Position numbers and translations under genes: made by a program
Notes under the pieces: model-generated
What the model saw: only the letters and a program-made list of their open reading frames with translations
Told to the model about the DNA's origin: nothing
Database searches by the model: none
Origin: Bacillus pseudomycoides DSM 12442
GTDB lineage: Bacteria > Bacillota > Bacilli > Bacillales > Bacillaceae_G
Direction: 5' to 3'
NCBI RefSeq assembly: GCF_000161455.1
Contig: NZ_CM000745.1
Location: 1,278,063 to 1,342,062 of the forward strand
Length of the DNA stretch: 64,000 nucleotides
Shown: piece after piece, positions 1 through 7,800 of the stretch
Position numbering within the stretch: the first letter of the stretch is position 1
How the letters are laid out: the number at the start of each line of letters is the position of its first letter

Positions 1-328
1 CAGCAACTTCTACCGGAGATAGAAGTAATTTCGCACCAGAACTTTCAGCAATACGTAGCACACGATCAGCTGGAATAGATAAATCTACAGGAATGTAAGC
101 ATGTCCAGCTTTCACACACCCTAAAAAGTTGATGATCATTTCAGGTTGCATATGGCCATAAACCATAATTGGTGAACGATCATCTGGATACTCAGAAGAA
201 ATCCAGTGCGCCAATGCATCAGAATCTTCCTTTAATTGTTTGTACGTAATTTTCGCATCTCGCCAAACGAAAGCGGTTTGATCAGGCGTTTCTGTCGCCC
301 ACTTTTCGATTTGTTCTAATAACTTCAT
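1..328 (-). CDS. dltA: D-alanine--D-alanyl carrier protein ligase DltA, N-terminal part (cut by window edge)
   Basis: The visible 109 residues read MKLLEQIEKWATETP at the start and continue with the adenylating-enzyme N-terminal fold, including a PDDRSPIMVYGHMQPEMI stretch and AGHAYIPVDLSIPADRV, which is characteristic of DltA. DltA activates D-alanine with ATP and loads it on the DltC carrier for D-alanylation of teichoic acids. The ATG at 326-328 has a GGTGGG ribosome site upstream. It directly follows dltX (12-nt gap), the usual dltXABCD order; the rest of the operon lies outside the window. Confidence 0.93.
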   Translation of the reverse strand, partial: MKLLEQIEKWATETPDQTAFVWRDAKITYKQLKEDSDALAHWISSEYPDDRSPIMVYGHMQPEMIINFLGCVKAGHAYIPVDLSIPADRVLRIAESSGAKLLLSPVEVA

Positions 329-340
329 AACGTTCCCACC

Positions 341-487
341 CTAAAATTCATTGTAAATAAATGTACTTGTGTTTGTATCATGGAATCCATACAACCAAAG
401 TAGTGCAAATAAAATTGCAAGGTAATAAACCGTCTTTGCAAACCATTGTGTGAGTGGTCGAGACCATATCTCTTTTAATCTTTCCAT
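341..487 (-). CDS. dltX: DltX, small membrane protein of teichoic acid D-alanylation
   Basis: A 48-residue protein starting MERLKEIWSRPLTQWFAK with one membrane segment (about residues 18-35, VYYLAILFALLWLYGF) and a short tail ending FIYNEF. Size, single membrane span, the aromatic C-terminus and the position immediately before dltA fit DltX, which is needed with DltB/DltD for moving D-alanine across the membrane. A GAGAGGGAAAG ribosome site lies just upstream of the ATG at 485-487. Confidence 0.88.
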   Translation of the reverse strand: MERLKEIWSRPLTQWFAKTVYYLAILFALLWLYGFHDTNTSTFIYNEF

Positions 488-801
488 GTCTTTCCCTCTC
501 TTATGAAATAGTAACTATATGTAGGTATCATGTCCTACATCATTGTGAAAAAAACAAAATTCCACATTTTAGGTAAAATTAAGACAAAAAGGCTCTTTTT
601 TGATAGTAGCACTAAATACTAAAAAAGAAAATCCCTAACTTAGCAATTATATTACATTCTATATGAATTTGTAATGGATTTGTCTTTTTTTAATGAGTTG
701 TGAGTGTATAAATCGATTTTTTGAAAATGAAAATCTTACAAGGAAATTAAATAATCACAGTGAAATAAGAAATGTGAAGAATGAAAAGGAGGTTGTCAGG
801 A
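488..801. other. Divergent intergenic region between dltX and the amidohydrolase gene
   Basis: A 314-base gap between divergent genes. It must hold the dlt promoter. The clearest element is an inverted repeat at 519-540 (ATGTAGG, 8-nt spacer, CCTACAT), about 35 bases before the dltX start, which could be an operator or a leader hairpin. I see no convincing ECF or sigma-A promoter and no additional gene. Confidence 0.4.
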
Positions 802-1980
802 ATGGAGCGTTTGAAAAAGGTATGGCAGACATATGTGTCAGAGGAAAATATTATAAAGTGGCGGAGACATTTTCACCAATTTCCTGAACTATCATTCCAC
901 GAGGAAAAAACTTCACAATTTATATATGATACATTATGTTCATTTTCAGCTTTCGAGGTGACAAGACCGACGCGGTATAGTGTGATGGCAAAGAAAAAAG
1001 GAAAGAAGGCAGGCAAAGTAATAGCAATTCGTGCAGATATGGATGCCCTGCCAATTCAGGAAGAAACGTCTAAACCATATGCATCAGTTATTTCAGGGGT
1101 TATGCATGCATGTGGGCATGATGCACATACCGCTATTTTATTAGGTACAGCAGAAGCGATAGCAAATAAGAATGAGGATTGGGAAGGAGAAATTCGTCTT
1201 TTATTTCAACATGCTGAAGAAGTGTATCCTGGTGGTGGACAGGAAATGGTGAGAGCTGGTGTGATGGATAATGTGGATTATATTATCGGCCTACATGTAA
1301 TGTCTGGATTAGAAACGGGGAAGGTTGGAGTTGTATATGGGCCTATGATGGCTGCTCCCGATGTATTTACGATTGAAGTAAAAGGAAGAGGTGGCCATGC
1401 TGCTAGGCCGGAAGAAACAGTAGATCCGATAGCAGTTGGTGCGCAAATCATTACGAACTTACAACATATTGTATCTAGAAATACAGGCGCTTTTATGCAA
1501 AGAGTTGTTTCCATAACACAATTTCACGGGGGAACAGCAGATAATATTATTCCTGATACAGCATATTTAATGGGAACAGTCCGGTCCTTTGATCAAAAAC
1601 TAAGGAAAGAATCGGAAGAGATGATTGAACAAATTGCTAAGGGGATTGCAGAGGCACATGGTGCAGCGTATACGTATACATATCGCTATGGATATGACCC
1701 GGTTATCAATGATACGTTTATTACAAAAATAGTAGAAGAAAGTGCGGTAGAGTTGTTTGGAAAGGAGAGAATTGTAAAGCTAGCTCCTTCGATGGGAGGG
1801 GAAGATTTCTCGGCATATTTAAGAAAAGCGCCAGGCTGTTTTATTAAATTAGGAACTGGAAATGAGAAAATCAAAACTTGTTATCCTCATCATCATCCAA
1901 AGTTTGATGTGGATGAATCAGCTTTAATTAATGGGGCAGAGTTATTTTTACAGGCGACAATGAATTTACTAAAAGCTTAA
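802..1980 (+). CDS. M20 family amidohydrolase/metallopeptidase (YxeP / N-acetyl-amino acid deacylase type)
   Basis: A 392-residue cytosolic protein of the M20D family, which cleaves N-acyl groups from amino acids or diaminopimelate using two metal ions. The sequence shows the RRHFHQFPELSFHE opening, IRADMDALPIQEE, and the metal-binding MHACGHDAHTA near residues 101-111, then LLFQHAEEVYPGG and a C-terminal SMGGEDFSAYL. An in-frame ATG at 781 would extend the protein, but AAAGGAGG lies between it and the ATG at 802, so 802 is the start. The exact substrate (acetyl-diaminopimelate, acetyl-cysteine or indole-acetyl conjugates) cannot be told from sequence. A terminator follows directly. Confidence 0.85.
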   Translation: MERLKKVWQTYVSEENIIKWRRHFHQFPELSFHEEKTSQFIYDTLCSFSAFEVTRPTRYSVMAKKKGKKAGKVIAIRADMDALPIQEETSKPYASVISGVMHACGHDAHTAILLGTAEAIANKNEDWEGEIRLLFQHAEEVYPGGGQEMVRAGVMDNVDYIIGLHVMSGLETGKVGVVYGPMMAAPDVFTIEVKGRGGHAARPEETVDPIAVGAQIITNLQHIVSRNTGAFMQRVVSITQFHGGTADNIIPDTAYLMGTVRSFDQKLRKESEEMIEQIAKGIAEAHGAAYTYTYRYGYDPVINDTFITKIVEESAVELFGKERIVKLAPSMGGEDFSAYLRKAPGCFIKLGTGNEKIKTCYPHHHPKFDVDESALINGAELFLQATMNLLKA

Positions 1981-1990
1981 AAGAGTACAA

Positions 1991-2030
1991 AAAAAGGCAA
2001 CTGCGCTTATCGCAGTTGCTTCTATTTCTT
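1991..2030 (+). terminator. Rho-independent terminator of the amidohydrolase gene
   Basis: Perfect 9-bp stem GCAACTGCG / CGCAGTTGC (1997-2005 with 2011-2019), a 5-nt loop and a T-rich tail. Confidence 0.85.
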
Positions 2031-2169
2031 TCCGTTAGAGAGGGCTGAGAAAGAACTATGCTCATTTATAGTATATGAATAGCTGGCGGACAAGCTTGTA
2101 CCTTTTCATTATTTTTTAAAAAATAGTTATTGACTTTGATAATCATTTTTATTTAACCTAAAAGTATAG

Positions 2170-2198
2170 TTGAAATTGATAATTATTATCAATGTATT
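2170..2198 (+). promoter_or_regulatory. Fur box overlapping a sigma-A-like promoter
   Basis: TGATAAT-T-ATTATCA at 2177-2191 is a perfect 7-1-7 palindrome, the minimal Bacillus Fur box. It sits inside the 17-bp spacer between TTGAAA (2170-2175) and TGTATT (2193-2198). A second, weaker half-match (TTTGATAATCATTTTT) lies at 2136-2151. This predicts iron repression of the small ORF and flavodoxin downstream; replacing ferredoxin by flavodoxin in iron starvation is established biology. Confidence 0.75.
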
Positions 2199-2225
2199 CA
2201 CAAGTGCAGAATGGATGAGGGAGAG

Positions 2226-2378
2226 ATGAAAAAGATATTTCGCCTTGGGCAAAGGGAAATTAAAAATAAAGATATAAAATGGCAACGGCGTGTAATTCGT
2301 GCTGAATATGTAGAGGAGAAGAAAGGAAACAAGGAAGAAGAAGCGATACATAATCAAGGGAGAGATTCAGTTGAATAA
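2226..2378 (+). CDS. Small basic/acidic protein, unknown, co-transcribed with flavodoxin
   Basis: A 50-residue ORF (MKKIFRLGQREIKNK...) rich in Lys, Arg and Glu, with no membrane segment or cysteine. GAGG at 2217-2220 serves as ribosome site for the ATG at 2226; the in-frame ATG at 2211 has none. The stop overlaps the first codons of the flavodoxin gene, so the two are probably translationally coupled and share the Fur-box promoter. I do not recognise the family. Its position suggests an iron-limitation role, which is inference only. Confidence 0.6.
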   Translation: MKKIFRLGQREIKNKDIKWQRRVIRAEYVEEKKGNKEEEAIHNQGRDSVE

Positions 2379-2817
2379 ATTTGTAATGATTTTTGCAAGT
2401 ATGAGTGGAAATACAGAGGAGATGGCTGATCATATAGCTGGAGCGATTCGTGAAACAGGCAATGATATTGAAGTGATTGATATTATGACGACGCCAGAAG
2501 CTTCTATATTAGAGGAATATGATGGGATTATTTTAGGAGCGTATACGTGGGGAGATGGTGAGCTTCCTGATGATTTCTTAGATTTTTATGACGAAATGGA
2601 AGAAATTCATTTAGCAGGTAAAAAAGCAGCAGTATTTGGATCTTGTGATTCTGCTTATCCGAAATACGGGGCAGCTGTTGATATCTTAATAGAAAAGTTA
2701 CAAGAGCGCGGTGCTGAAGTTGTAATGGAAGGGCTAAAAGTAGAACTAACGCCAGAAGATGAAGATGTAGAGAAATGTCTTCAGTTTGGTGCTGAATTTG
2801 TAAAACACCTTTCTTAA
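2371..2817 (+). CDS. Flavodoxin
   Basis: A 148-residue short-chain flavodoxin. The FMN phosphate loop is SMSGNTEEMA (residues 10-19), followed by GAYTWGDGELPDDFLDF for the first isoalloxazine loop and FGSCDSAYPKYGAAV for the second. It carries electrons between NADPH-dependent reductases and acceptors when ferredoxin is scarce. The start is TTG at 2371 with GGGAGAG just upstream. It overlaps the preceding small ORF and sits behind a Fur box, consistent with induction under iron limitation. Confidence 0.9.
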   Translation: MNKFVMIFASMSGNTEEMADHIAGAIRETGNDIEVIDIMTTPEASILEEYDGIILGAYTWGDGELPDDFLDFYDEMEEIHLAGKKAAVFGSCDSAYPKYGAAVDILIEKLQERGAEVVMEGLKVELTPEDEDVEKCLQFGAEFVKHLS

Positions 2818-2840
2818 TGGTGAGAGGGAGATGAAGATGG

Positions 2841-3614
2841 GTGCAGGGGAAAATATCAATTAAAACGATGACAGATTATCATTTATATGATTTTATGCGT
2901 TGTCCACATAAGTTTTATTTTCGCTATATAAAAAGAAGAGAACCTTCTTCGTTTGAATGGAAACAAATGGTTCAATCGATTGTAAATCAAATTATTATTG
3001 ACTATTACACATCACCTGTAGAAAAACAAACAACAATGCTGTTGTTAAAACGATTAGAGAAACATTGGGATAAAGTGCGTATTGGAATGTTCGCTTCTAA
3101 AGCAGAATATTATATTGTTCTTGCAAAGTTAACGGACCATCTAATACAGTTTGTGAAAAATGATGCGAGTAAAACACCACCTTTATTTTTATATGAGAAG
3201 TTACAAACATATATGGACGAGTTAGATGTGCACATTTCATTAACGTTTGAAGTGGGTGAATGGTCTACACAATCGTTTGTAATTAAAAAGTATGTTGTTG
3301 ATGCAAATGAAGAAATGCTTGCTCTTTTTCAAAAGCTTACGGCAGTGTTTAGCTACAAAGTTTTTGGGATTCTTCCCGAAAGAATTGAAGTTGTTAATTT
3401 AATAGAAGGAACTAGGTACGAATCTGTTCCAAAAGAGCAAGATATTATGGATGGAATGAACGATTTATATAGAATGAAAGAAATGTTACAGCAACCAGAA
3501 TATTACACAGAACGTACATTTTGTTCTGAATGTATTGGATGTGCTTTTCGTAATGAATGCAAAGTAGACGAGATGCAAGATGCATTGATAGCGAAGAATA
3601 CTATACTACATTAG
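2841..3614 (+). CDS. Cas4/AddB-like PD-(D/E)XK-fold protein with four-cysteine Fe-S motif, unknown role
   Basis: A 257-residue protein starting at GTG 2841. Its N-terminus MTDYHLYDFMRCPHKFYFRYI resembles the opening of Cas4 and AddB/RecB-family nucleases, where a Cys (here C21) precedes an aromatic-rich helix. The C-terminus has C228-x2-C231-x2-C234-x5-C240, which with C21 could bind a [4Fe-4S] cluster as in AddB and Cas4. I cannot find a clear catalytic GxxD...(D/E)xK pair between them; the candidate strand reads FVIKKYVVD, so the nuclease site may be degenerate. No recombination or CRISPR gene is nearby. The fold assignment is inference from motifs. Confidence 0.55.
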   Translation: MQGKISIKTMTDYHLYDFMRCPHKFYFRYIKRREPSSFEWKQMVQSIVNQIIIDYYTSPVEKQTTMLLLKRLEKHWDKVRIGMFASKAEYYIVLAKLTDHLIQFVKNDASKTPPLFLYEKLQTYMDELDVHISLTFEVGEWSTQSFVIKKYVVDANEEMLALFQKLTAVFSYKVFGILPERIEVVNLIEGTRYESVPKEQDIMDGMNDLYRMKEMLQQPEYYTERTFCSECIGCAFRNECKVDEMQDALIAKNTILH

Positions 3615-3643
3615 GGGGTGCAAATTTGTATCTCTTTTTGGTA

Positions 3644-3664
3644 TTGACATGAAAAGCTTTTCAT
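3644..3664. promoter_or_regulatory. TTGACA hexamer fused to a perfect palindrome (possible operator)
   Basis: TTGACA (3644-3649) is immediately followed by ATGAAAAGCTTTTCAT (3649-3664), a perfect 16-bp palindrome. No good -10 lies at 16-18 bp; TATATA at 3674 is 24 bp away. It precedes the small interrupted ORF at 3712. Confidence 0.35.
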
Positions 3665-3711
3665 CATTTACGGTATATACGTAGGGGAACTTATGATGGG
3701 AGGAATACTTA

Positions 3712-3873
3712 ATGGGAAATGGAGTGAAAGTATTTCAATGGTTAAAAGAACAACAGGCTCCTTTTTGGGTCCAATTGTAAATTTTGCAGGTGTTTCAAAT
3801 GTATAAATTAATTGTAGAAATGGATAAAAAATTAATGATATACGAGGAAAAGAAGAATAGGGAAAGAAATTAA
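3712..3873 (+). pseudogene. Small ORF interrupted by an in-frame TAA (53-codon reading frame)
   Basis: GGGAGG at 3699-3704 leads into ATG 3712. The frame gives 22 residues (MGNGVKVFQWLKEQQAPFW...) and then TAA at 3778-3780. The same frame stays open after the stop through an ATG at 3799 to a TAA at 3871 and encodes a further basic/acidic segment ending EEKKNRERN. It could be one small gene with a nonsense mutation or two tiny peptides. The 3' end overlaps the convergent phosphotransferase gene by 4 bases. Confidence 0.35.
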
Positions 3874-4778
3874 TTCCTTCCCTGAAGTATAGTTTGTAAA
3901 TGTTTTCGATGCTTCTGTATCTCCTGTTCGTTATTTGTTTCAAAGTTATAAACAAGGTTATGGAGTAATGGACTATACTGATAAAATTGAATGACACGCT
4001 TAAAGAAAGATAAATCATGATGGGGAGTGAGAGTACAGTACCGTTTATATATGGCATTTGTAAATTCACTACCAAAATTGTTATATAATCCAGCGAAGTC
4101 AAAGGCAGGATCTCCAATTTGAGCATCACCAAAATCGATAATACCAGCAATGCTTCTTTTCTCCCCATCAAATAAAATGTGATGATGTGTAAAGTCAGCG
4201 TGGATCATTGTTTTTTGGAAATCAGATGCATACATATGTTCAAAAAAATCCTCGAATAAACAATCAAAAGCTTTTTTTTCTAACAATGTAAGTGTGCAAG
4301 CAAGATGAACGTGTAATTTCGTTTGAATCTGTCGCCAATATGAGATAGGTTTCTCAGTATCAAATCCCCATTTTACAGCATGTTCTATTGGGATGGTATG
4401 TAAAGAAGCGAGAAAGATAGCAAGCTGCGAGATAACTGTTTCACGTTCTTTTACAGTTAATCTTTCTATTGTTTGTACTGTTAATGGCTCCCCATGAATG
4501 AGTTTATAATAACTACAAAATGGAATTAAATCTAATTCATTTTTATATAAGATGTGGTATTTTGGGACCTTTATCTCTTGTGACGATTGAGAAAGTATTT
4601 CGCATAGTTCTTTTTCGCGAGGTATTCGTTTTGCATACTGGGATTTACGTGGAAAACGGAAGAGCCATTCATTGTTAATGATAATGGCTACATTATCCCA
4701 GCCATTATCGTTTTGTTCATAAGAGTGTATAGGAATATTGGGTAGTGATTGCTGGATATCTCGCATATAAGATGTCAT
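3870..4778 (-). CDS. Aminoglycoside/choline-kinase-like phosphotransferase (APH family)
   Basis: A 302-residue kinase-fold protein. The catalytic loop IHADFTHHHILF carries D195 and the metal-binding segment IIDFGDAQIGDPAFDFAG carries D215, both diagnostic of the APH family. N-terminal residues 23-50 (NDNGWDNVAIIINNEWLFRFP) form the nucleotide lobe. AGGAGAGAATCAT precedes the ATG. Family members phosphorylate aminoglycosides, macrolides, sugars or amino acids; the substrate here is unknown, and a housekeeping role is as likely as resistance given the chromosomal backbone setting. Confidence 0.75.
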   Translation of the reverse strand: MTSYMRDIQQSLPNIPIHSYEQNDNGWDNVAIIINNEWLFRFPRKSQYAKRIPREKELCEILSQSSQEIKVPKYHILYKNELDLIPFCSYYKLIHGEPLTVQTIERLTVKERETVISQLAIFLASLHTIPIEHAVKWGFDTEKPISYWRQIQTKLHVHLACTLTLLEKKAFDCLFEDFFEHMYASDFQKTMIHADFTHHHILFDGEKRSIAGIIDFGDAQIGDPAFDFAGLYNNFGSEFTNAIYKRYCTLTPHHDLSFFKRVIQFYQYSPLLHNLVYNFETNNEQEIQKHRKHLQTILQGRN

Positions 4779-4892
4779 ATGATTCTCTCCTTTTTTTTGG
4801 ATATATGCATTAATATTATCAGAATTTTTAAACTCTGTGATAATATGGAATAAATATATTGAAAAAAGAGAGGGACATAATGTTTAAATGAA

Positions 4893-4973
4893 ATGCAGTT
4901 AAGTTATAGAATGAAGATTATAAAAGAAGATAATACGTTTAAAATTGCGAAGCAACGGCAACGTGTAGAATAA
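4893..4973 (+). CDS. Tiny ORF directly before a terminator, uncertain
   Basis: A 26-codon frame (MQLSYRMKIIKEDNTFK...) ends two bases before a strong terminator hairpin, showing that this stretch is probably transcribed rightward. The only purine-rich site (AGAGAGGGA) is about 16 nt upstream of the ATG, so translation is doubtful. It may instead be a small RNA. Confidence 0.25.
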   Translation: MQLSYRMKIIKEDNTFKIAKQRQRVE

Positions 4974-4974
4974 A

Positions 4975-5004
4975 AATGTCCCCGAAAAGTGGGGACATTT
5001 TTTG
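4975..5004 (+). terminator. Rho-independent terminator
   Basis: 9-bp perfect stem AATGTCCCC / GGGGACATT (4975-4983 with 4991-4999), 7-nt loop, then a T run. It ends a rightward transcript with no recognised gene other than the tiny ORF at 4893. Confidence 0.75.
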
Positions 5005-5007
5005 TAT

Positions 5008-5157
5008 TCACAGGTTCTCGTTTTGTTGTCCAATTTCTTTTTTTGCAATTTCTAGATTGCCTTGTTCGACTTGTTTATGCACATTTATAGAATCACCAGC
5101 ATAACCTTTTTGTGTTTTTACAACTCTTTTAGAAAAGAGTGAGGATTGTTTAGTCAT
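5008..5157 (-). CDS. Small hydrophilic protein, unknown
   Basis: A 49-residue ORF (MTKQSSLFSKRVVKTQKGY...) rich in Gln, Lys and Asn, with no membrane segment. AAGGGAA lies before the ATG at 5155-5157. It follows the 5176-5349 gene by 18 nt on the same strand, so the two probably form one transcript. Composition is like small spore or stress proteins, but I recognise no family. Confidence 0.5.
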   Translation of the reverse strand: MTKQSSLFSKRVVKTQKGYAGDSINVHKQVEQGNLEIAKKEIGQQNENL

Positions 5158-5175
5158 AATATAGTTCCCTTCCCA

Positions 5176-5349
5176 TTAAAAGTAGACGAAAATGATGAGT
5201 ACAAGTAATATTGTCCCGAAAATACCAATCCCAACTAAAAAGGAAGTATTTTTATATTGAGGCGGTTTATGAATATCTTGCCTGTATCCAGGTGAGATTT
5301 CAGGAGCAAACTCTTCATCGTAGGACTGCTGTTTTTTCTTTTCATCCAT
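5176..5349 (-). CDS. Small single-pass membrane protein, unknown
   Basis: A 57-residue protein: a charged N-terminus (MDEKKKQQSYDEEFAPEI), a Pro/Tyr-rich linker and one C-terminal membrane helix (about residues 37-56, FLVGIGIFGTILLVLIIFVY). An AGAAAGGTG site precedes the ATG at 5347-5349. Likely co-transcribed with the 5008 gene downstream. No family recognised. Confidence 0.55.
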   Translation of the reverse strand: MDEKKKQQSYDEEFAPEISPGYRQDIHKPPQYKNTSFLVGIGIFGTILLVLIIFVYF

Positions 5350-5405
5350 AGATTTACACCTTTCTTTTTTATTATGTTACACGTTTAAAGAGGAACTATG
5401 CATGA

Positions 5406-5434
5406 TGAAAAAAGCCGCTAGGATTAGCGACTCT
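5406..5434 (-). terminator. Rho-independent terminator of the MATE gene
   Basis: On the minus strand, GTCGCTA / TAGCGGC (5425-5431 with 5414-5420) with a 4-nt loop and a T6 tail. The stem overlaps the MATE stop codon. Confidence 0.75.
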
Positions 5435-6782
5435 TTTGTGATGTATATTTACGTTGTACTTGAAAGAGACGAACAAGCAGAAAGGTAGCTCCAAATGCTA
5501 GCCCTATAATAAGACCAATCCAATAACCTTTAGCTGCCAAAGAAGTATAGGTTGCTAATATATAACCTAGAGGTAAACCAATGATCCAGTAGGCAATAAG
5601 TGTCATAATCAAGGTAACATTCACATCTTTATAACCACGGAGTGCACCTTGCACTGGAGTAGCAATTGCATCGGAAATTTGAAATAAAATCGCAAAAATG
5701 AGAAACTCTTTTGCTAAATCATGAACAGCAATATCTGTTGTATAAATAGATGCAATTTGATCGTCAAAGAAAAAGAGTAAGATAGAATATAACAAGGCAA
5801 AAGCAAGTGCCAAACCAATTCCAATAAAACTGTATTGTTTTGCGTTTTCACAGCGATTTGCTCCAACTTCAAAACCAACTGCAATTGTCATAGCCATTGC
5901 TAAACTTAAAGGTGTCATATATAAAAGGGAAGCAAAGTTCATTGCTGCTTGATGTGCAGCGATTGTTGTTGTGCTAAAATTACTCATCATGAGTGTTACG
6001 GCAGCGAAAATACTCGTTTCAAAAAAGATGGCAAATCCGATAGGTACCCCAAGTTTTAATAATTCTTTCCAGCTTGAAATAGAAAGTCGGTATAAGCGCC
6101 TGAAGATACCAAAAGATGTAAACGGTTCTTTCATACGGATAATAATAATCGTAATAAATAAAATGCACCAATATGTTGCGGTAGAAGCAATTGCTGCACC
6201 AACGCCTCCTAGTTTCGGAAAGCCGAAATGACCGAAAATAAATACATAGTTTAAAATGATGTTAATAGGTAAGGAAAGTAATGTAATAATCATTGTTGTA
6301 CGTGTTTTTCCTAATGCATCAATAAACCCACGTAATACAGTATAGACAAATAAAGGGATGATACCAATTGCAATAATGCTTAAAAATTGAGAAGCAATGT
6401 GTTCGACCTGCTCTTCTAAATGCATGCCTTTTAGAATTGGTGAAACGGCAAAGAAACCAATGAGAATAACAAGTAAACTAACTCCGATTGCCAAATACAC
6501 GGCTTGTATCACGATATGAGGAACATCCTCTTTTTGTTTTGAGCCAACAAGTTGAGCGATAATAGGCGTGGTAGCCATTAAGATTCCTGTTAATCCCGTA
6601 CTAATCGGAATCCATATACTTGTTCCAATTGCGACCCCTGCTAAGTCAGTAGCACTTGCATGCCCTGACATTGTTGTATCAAAAAAACTCATTGCAAATA
6701 AAGACATTTGCGTTACAAAAATCGGGAAAAATAGTAATACAAATTGTTTTATTTTTTGTGAAAATGAATTGGTTTCTTTCAT
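5424..6782 (-). CDS. MATE family multidrug/Na+ antiporter
   Basis: A 452-residue inner membrane protein with about 12 membrane helices in two similar halves. The N-terminal MSFFDTTMSGHASATDLAGV and PIIAQLVGSKQKEDVP stretches are the conserved MATE helix 1 and loop 2-3 signatures. AGGAGC lies 6-7 nt before the ATG. MATE proteins expel cationic drugs in exchange for Na+ or H+; substrate unknown. It stands alone with its own terminator. Confidence 0.88.
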   Translation of the reverse strand: MKETNSFSQKIKQFVLLFFPIFVTQMSLFAMSFFDTTMSGHASATDLAGVAIGTSIWIPISTGLTGILMATTPIIAQLVGSKQKEDVPHIVIQAVYLAIGVSLLVILIGFFAVSPILKGMHLEEQVEHIASQFLSIIAIGIIPLFVYTVLRGFIDALGKTRTTMIITLLSLPINIILNYVFIFGHFGFPKLGGVGAAIASTATYWCILFITIIIIRMKEPFTSFGIFRRLYRLSISSWKELLKLGVPIGFAIFFETSIFAAVTLMMSNFSTTTIAAHQAAMNFASLLYMTPLSLAMAMTIAVGFEVGANRCENAKQYSFIGIGLALAFALLYSILLFFFDDQIASIYTTDIAVHDLAKEFLIFAILFQISDAIATPVQGALRGYKDVNVTLIMTLIAYWIIGLPLGYILATYTSLAAKGYWIGLIIGLAFGATFLLVRLFQVQRKYTSQKSR

Positions 6783-6975
6783 AAAAGCTCCTTTCTATGT
6801 AGGACCAAACTCTTTCTATCATACAATTTAATAAGAAAATAGAAAAGAAATACACATATGTGAATGTATTGTTATATTTTGAAAGAATGAAAAAAGAGAT
6901 GCACTTTGAAATTGGATAAGGTATTATGATAAGGTGTGAAAAAAGTATATATAAGGTATTAAGGAGGCACTACTC

Positions 6976-7770
6976 GTGGCTGATTGGTTAATTGGTTTAA
7001 TCATGGGAGCTGTTGAAGGATTAACGGAATTTTTACCGGTTTCATCAACGGGACATATGATTTTAACAGGACATTTAATTGGATTTGATGATGATAGAGC
7101 AAAAGTATTTGAAGTTGTCATCCAATTGGGATCGATTTTAGCGGTTGTCGTTGTATTTTGGAAACGTTTATGGTCATTAGTTGGGATTGGCAAGGTAACA
7201 CAAGGACCATCTTTAAATTTATTACATATCATTATCGGTATGATTCCAGCAGGAGTACTTGGTGTTTTATTCCATAGTAAAATTAAAGAAGTTTTATTTG
7301 GACCAGGCCCCGTTGTTATCAGTTTAATCGTTGGTGGTATTTTAATGATTGTTGCTGAGAAATTTTCAAGACCAAGTACAGCGAAAACATTGGACGAGAT
7401 TACGTATAAACAAGCATTCACAATTGGAATGTTCCAATGTTTAGCACTGTGGCCAGGATTTTCACGTTCTGGATCTACAATCAGTGGTGGATTATTAGCT
7501 CGTGTATCTCATACAGCCGCTGCTGAATATACATTTATTTTAGCGGTACCAATGATGGTTGCAGCATCAGGGTTAGATTTAATTAAAAGCTGGGACGTAT
7601 TAAGTTCAGCAGATATCACATTATTTGCAACTGGTTTTATTACGGCTTTCCTTGTAGCAATGCTTGCGATTGTTTCATTCTTAAAATTATTAGCTCGTGT
7701 AAAGTTAACACCATTTGCTTATTATCGTTTTATTTTAGCTGCGGTGTTCTATTATTTCTTCATTATGTAA
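6976..7770 (+). CDS. uppP: Undecaprenyl-diphosphatase UppP (BacA type)
   Basis: A 264-residue membrane enzyme that dephosphorylates undecaprenyl diphosphate to recycle the lipid carrier for peptidoglycan and teichoic acid synthesis, and gives bacitracin tolerance. Signature motifs are present: E14-GLTE18-FLPVSSTGH (residues 14-27) and PGFSRSGSTISGGLLA in the second half. The GTG start at 6976 has AAGGAGG at good spacing. Bacilli of this group carry several uppP paralogs, so this is one of a set. Confidence 0.93.
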   Translation: MADWLIGLIMGAVEGLTEFLPVSSTGHMILTGHLIGFDDDRAKVFEVVIQLGSILAVVVVFWKRLWSLVGIGKVTQGPSLNLLHIIIGMIPAGVLGVLFHSKIKEVLFGPGPVVISLIVGGILMIVAEKFSRPSTAKTLDEITYKQAFTIGMFQCLALWPGFSRSGSTISGGLLARVSHTAAAEYTFILAVPMMVAASGLDLIKSWDVLSSADITLFATGFITAFLVAMLAIVSFLKLLARVKLTPFAYYRFILAAVFYYFFIM

Positions 7771-7774
7771 TAAA

Positions 7775-7800
7775 AAAACTGCCATTTGGCAGTTTTTTTT
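7775..7800. terminator. Bidirectional terminator between uppP and the thioredoxin-like gene
   Basis: AACTGCC / GGCAGTT with a 4-nt loop, A-rich before and T8 after, so it can stop both convergent genes. Confidence 0.85.

Noticed and set aside
781..801. Longer start for the amidohydrolase at ATG 781
   Set aside because: The AAAGGAGG ribosome site lies downstream of this ATG and serves ATG 802.
3668..4171. Long open frame opposite and overlapping the phosphotransferase end
   Set aside because: Shadow of the phosphotransferase gene in another frame, no ribosome site and hydrophobic composition typical of antisense frames.
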